Assembly (NCBI GenBank): GCA_002431305.1
Contig: DJEG01000117.1
Span: 9,172-17,176, forward strand
Direction: 5' to 3'
DNA: 8,005 nucleotides
Source of the DNA: Ruminococcaceae bacterium UBA5904
Lineage (GTDB): Bacteria; Bacillota; Clostridia; Oscillospirales; Acutalibacteraceae
In this document: one piece after another, positions 6,541 through 8,005 of the stretch
Layout of the letters: each line of letters starts with the position of its first letter
Position numbering within the stretch: the stretch's first letter is position 1
The notes under the pieces: model-generated
Database searches by the model: none
What the model was told of the DNA's origin: nothing
The model's input: only the letters and a program-made list of their open reading frames with translations
Made by a program: the position numbers and the translations under genes

Positions 6541-6649
6541 TGACACCACCCCCTTTATTTAAAGAGGGCGAATACCCTCTTATGATAAAAAGGGTAAAAC
6601 CGCCTGCCGTTTTATGACAGCTCCGAGGTTCGCAAAACAAATTGCGGAC
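6541..6649 (-). promoter_or_regulatory. Structured 5' leader of the peptide mRNA
   Basis: The leader of about 109 nt has a hairpin at its extreme 5' end (6649-6628). Two mutually exclusive hairpins lie near the SD. AAGAGGG (6581-6575) can pair with CCCTCTT (6568-6562). Alternatively CCCTCTTT (6568-6561) can pair with AAAGGGGG (6556-6549), burying the SD in an 8-bp stem with one G-U pair. In addition GGAGCTGTC (6624-6616) and GGTTTTACCCT (6601-6591) recur in the antisense RNA and are complementary to the mRNA 3' UTR. Such elements control translation in type I toxin mRNAs; the control here is inferred. Confidence 0.6.
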
Positions 6650-6660
6650 TTTTTTATTTT
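6628..6660 (+). terminator. Plus-strand terminator over the peptide mRNA 5' end
   Basis: GTTCGCAA (6628-6635) and TTGCGGAC (6642-6649) form an 8-bp stem with one U-G pair and a 6-nt loop, followed by TTTTTTATTTT. It would stop any plus-strand read-through before the protease gene. On the minus strand the same arms form the 5'-terminal hairpin of the peptide mRNA, with one C-A mismatch. Confidence 0.65.
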
Positions 6661-6684
6661 ACCGCAATAAATTTTTTTTGTAAA
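6656..6684 (-). promoter_or_regulatory. Promoter of the small-peptide mRNA
   Basis: On the minus strand TTTACA (6679-6684) and TAAAAT (6656-6661) are 17 bp apart, each one base from consensus. The expected start is at about 6649, exactly the first base of the 5' hairpin. The spacer is A-rich. The transcript to the terminator at about 6340 would be near 310 nt. Confidence 0.65.
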
Positions 6685-6713
6685 TAGTTTTCTTTTAAAA
6701 ATACATAATCCGT

Positions 6714-6754
6714 CAAAAAAAGCAGATTGCGCAACTTGCAATCTGCTTTTATTT
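6714..6754 (-). terminator. Bidirectional terminator after the CPBP protease gene
   Basis: GCAGATTGC (6722-6730) and GCAATCTGC (6738-6746) pair perfectly over 9 bp around a 7-nt loop. A-rich and T-rich flanks (AAAAAAA on the left, TTTTATTT on the right) extend the stem and give a U-tail in both directions. It ends the protease transcript, about 75 nt after its stop codon, and insulates it from the small-peptide promoter. Confidence 0.9.
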
Positions 6755-6787
6755 ACGCTGTTTACCGCATACTAAAACTTCTTACCT

Positions 6788-6822
6788 CAATAATTTTCCG
6801 CTTTCAGCGCGAAAAATTATTG
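6788..6822 (-). other. AT-rich inverted repeat abutting the CPBP stop codon
   Basis: CAATAATTTT (6788-6797) and AAAATTATTG (6813-6822) pair over 10 bp and continue imperfectly inward through CGC/GCG. The hairpin begins on the base after the TAA stop. Neither strand has a U-tract after it, so it is not a standard terminator. It may stabilise the 3' end of the protease mRNA. Confidence 0.6.
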
Positions 6823-7920
6823 TTATCTGCTCATCATCGACACCGTCTCGATGCACACTGCAACGAACGCCGCTATCATACCGGGGTTTAAAAGATACGC
6901 GGAAACAAGACTGCCGTTTGATACCTTAGCCGAACCCGGCGCGTACGCGGGAATAAAGTTTCTTCCGCTGTTGACGGCGAGGGATTTACGCAGTCTCGGC
7001 GTTTTTTCCGATGTAAAGTATTTATATGCGACAATCGCGGCGGCAAGAATCACGCCGTAGAAAACAAGCGACGAAGCATATAAAACAACGCTGTTATCCT
7101 GTCCGAATCGCGAATAGCCAAACGAAACTATAAGCGAATACGTATTGTTAAGCGCGTGAAGCAGAATCGAGGTCCACAGCGACTCCGTCACGCATACGAC
7201 ATAGCCGAGCGCGATACCCGCTATGAATGCAAACGGAATCTGCGCCAGATTGCAGTGAAGCAGTCCGAAAACGAGCGACGACATCAATATCGCAAACATG
7301 TCTCCGTATTTTCTAAGAGGCTGCATGATGACTCCGCGCATTACCGACTCCTCGATAAGAGCAGGAACTATCGCCGTACGCAGAACGTATAAAAGCATGT
7401 CAAGCGCGTTGTCCGGAGCCGCCGCAATAGCCGCCGAAGCGTCCTGGCTCGCTTGATAAACGGAGTCCGAAGCCATTGCGATTATCGAGGTGAATATATC
7501 GCCTACGAAGCATACTCCCAGTCCCATTACGACAAGCGGAATAAAATATTTACCGTTTACAGGCTTTGAATACGGTATCGGATTATCATAATATCGATTG
7601 CCCATTACGAGTCTCATAACAAGGAACGGCACACCTACAGCAATAATCGAATAGATTATTTCCATTATGAATCCCAATGTATCGCCGGACGGGAAGAAAT
7701 TCACCGCCGCCGTATGACTTAAATACGCGATAACGTTGCTTAAAAACGTTCCTATAACTATATATCCGAGTATCGACAGTCCCGAGGCGAGTCCGAGCAT
7801 TCGTATTTTATGTTTCTGCGCGTCCCACGCCGTCGGGTCGATATAATGCGGATATTTCATTTTACCCGACGGAAAACCGCCGGGGTTATAATTGTTGCCG
7901 GGATAGTAACCGTTATCCAT
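6823..7920 (-). CDS. CPBP-family intramembrane metalloprotease (CAAX protease-like)
   Basis: This 365-residue polytopic membrane protein (residues counted from the ATG at 7920) has the three CPBP/Rce1-like active-site motifs: EESVMRG with E190 and E191, FGLLH ending in H222, and HALNN with H255 and N259. About eight hydrophobic segments are visible. The N-terminal 25 residues are rich in Gly, Tyr, Asn and Pro and cytoplasmic-looking. After the catalytic core comes a soluble linker (about 303-340) and one more hydrophobic C-terminal helix. The frame is open to a GTG at 7929, but that GTG is part of the SD GAGGTG; the ATG at 7920, 6 nt further on, is the better start. Known family roles include prenyl-protein processing, bacteriocin self-immunity and membrane-protein cleavage; the substrate here is unknown. 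It follows another gene by 10 nt and is probably translationally coupled to it. Confidence 0.9.
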   Translation of the reverse strand: MDNGYYPGNNYNPGGFPSGKMKYPHYIDPTAWDAQKHKIRMLGLASGLSILGYIVIGTFLSNVIAYLSHTAAVNFFPSGDTLGFIMEIIYSIIAVGVPFLVMRLVMGNRYYDNPIPYSKPVNGKYFIPLVVMGLGVCFVGDIFTSIIAMASDSVYQASQDASAAIAAAPDNALDMLLYVLRTAIVPALIEESVMRGVIMQPLRKYGDMFAILMSSLVFGLLHCNLAQIPFAFIAGIALGYVVCVTESLWTSILLHALNNTYSLIVSFGYSRFGQDNSVVLYASSLVFYGVILAAAIVAYKYFTSEKTPRLRKSLAVNSGRNFIPAYAPGSAKVSNGSLVSAYLLNPGMIAAFVAVCIETVSMMSR

Positions 7921-7926
7921 GCCATG

Positions 7927-7932
7927 CACCTC
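7927..7932 (-). promoter_or_regulatory. Ribosome binding site fixing the CPBP protease start
   Basis: The minus strand reads GAGGTG, then CATGGC, then ATG (7920). The SD overlaps the TGA stop of the upstream gene. A nearer ATG at 7925 is in another frame and too close to the SD. Confidence 0.75.
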
Positions 7933-8005
7933 AATTTATCTCGGAAAGCACCTCGTGCAAAGCCGACGCGGCGGCGTTGAACGCGTCGCGGTTGGTCGGA
8001 TAAGT
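7931..8005 (-). CDS. C-terminal end of an unidentified protein (partial)
   Basis: The frame open from the window edge encodes 24 residues and stops with TGA at 7931-7933. It begins TYPTNRDAFNAA and ends ASALHEVLSEIN, which looks like an ordinary amphipathic C-terminal helix. The frame ends exactly at the SD of the protease gene, which supports it being a real gene in the same operon. Too little is present to assign a family. Confidence 0.65.
   Translation of the reverse strand, partial: TYPTNRDAFNAAASALHEVLSEIN

Noticed and set aside
6437..6640. 67-residue minus-strand frame over the toxin-like locus
   Set aside because: It is in a different phase from the 22-codon gene that has the strong SD, has no SD of its own, starts inside the 5' hairpin of the leader and its product shows no protein-like pattern.
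6290..6822. tRNA, riboswitch or IS element in the long gene-poor stretch
   Set aside because: No cloverleaf, known riboswitch core or transposase with terminal repeats is visible; the paired elements are explained by promoters and terminators of the small-peptide locus.

Overview
The window looks like chromosomal DNA from a Gram-positive, low-to-moderate GC bacterium, most likely Bacillota/Clostridia. Supporting signs are strong AGGAGG-type ribosome binding sites, near-perfect sigma-A promoters (TTGACA-17-TATAAT occurs twice), a TagGH/Wzm-Wzt-type polysaccharide exporter, a CPBP membrane protease and a small Firmicutes-style membrane-peptide toxin locus. A genus cannot be assigned from the sequence alone.

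Positions 66-5301 (minus strand) are a compact four-gene operon read from right to left: ABC-2 permease, polysaccharide-type ABC ATPase, a 94-residue coiled-coil protein and a 1092-residue multidomain glycosyltransferase. Gaps are 9-14 nt, and each downstream gene has its own Shine-Dalgarno (SD) sequence in the gap. The operon starts from a perfect consensus promoter (5363-5391). Its short leader is built almost entirely from a 25-bp tandem duplication (5309-5358). Together the genes look like a machine that assembles a cell-surface glycan in the cytoplasm and exports it.

Positions 5537-6289 (plus strand) hold a divergently transcribed polytopic membrane protein of the YjdF/DUF2238 type.

Positions 6290-6822 contain no long gene but are dense in signals. 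I read the block 6338-6684 as a type I toxin-antitoxin-like locus. It has a 22-codon hydrophobic peptide on the minus strand (6472-6540) with a very strong SD. Its own promoter lies at 6656-6684 and its terminator at 6338-6382. A roughly 80-nt antisense RNA on the plus strand (6397-6478) has a perfect promoter and a terminator. The predicted toxin mRNA can form two mutually exclusive hairpins around its SD, and its 5' leader and 3' UTR share complementary boxes. This is the most interesting part of the window. No function beyond this architecture is proven.

Positions 6823-7920 (minus strand) encode a CPBP-family intramembrane protease, ending in a bidirectional terminator (6714-6754). It is preceded by the last 24 codons of another minus-strand gene (7931-8005) that runs off the window; its stop codon overlaps the protease SD.
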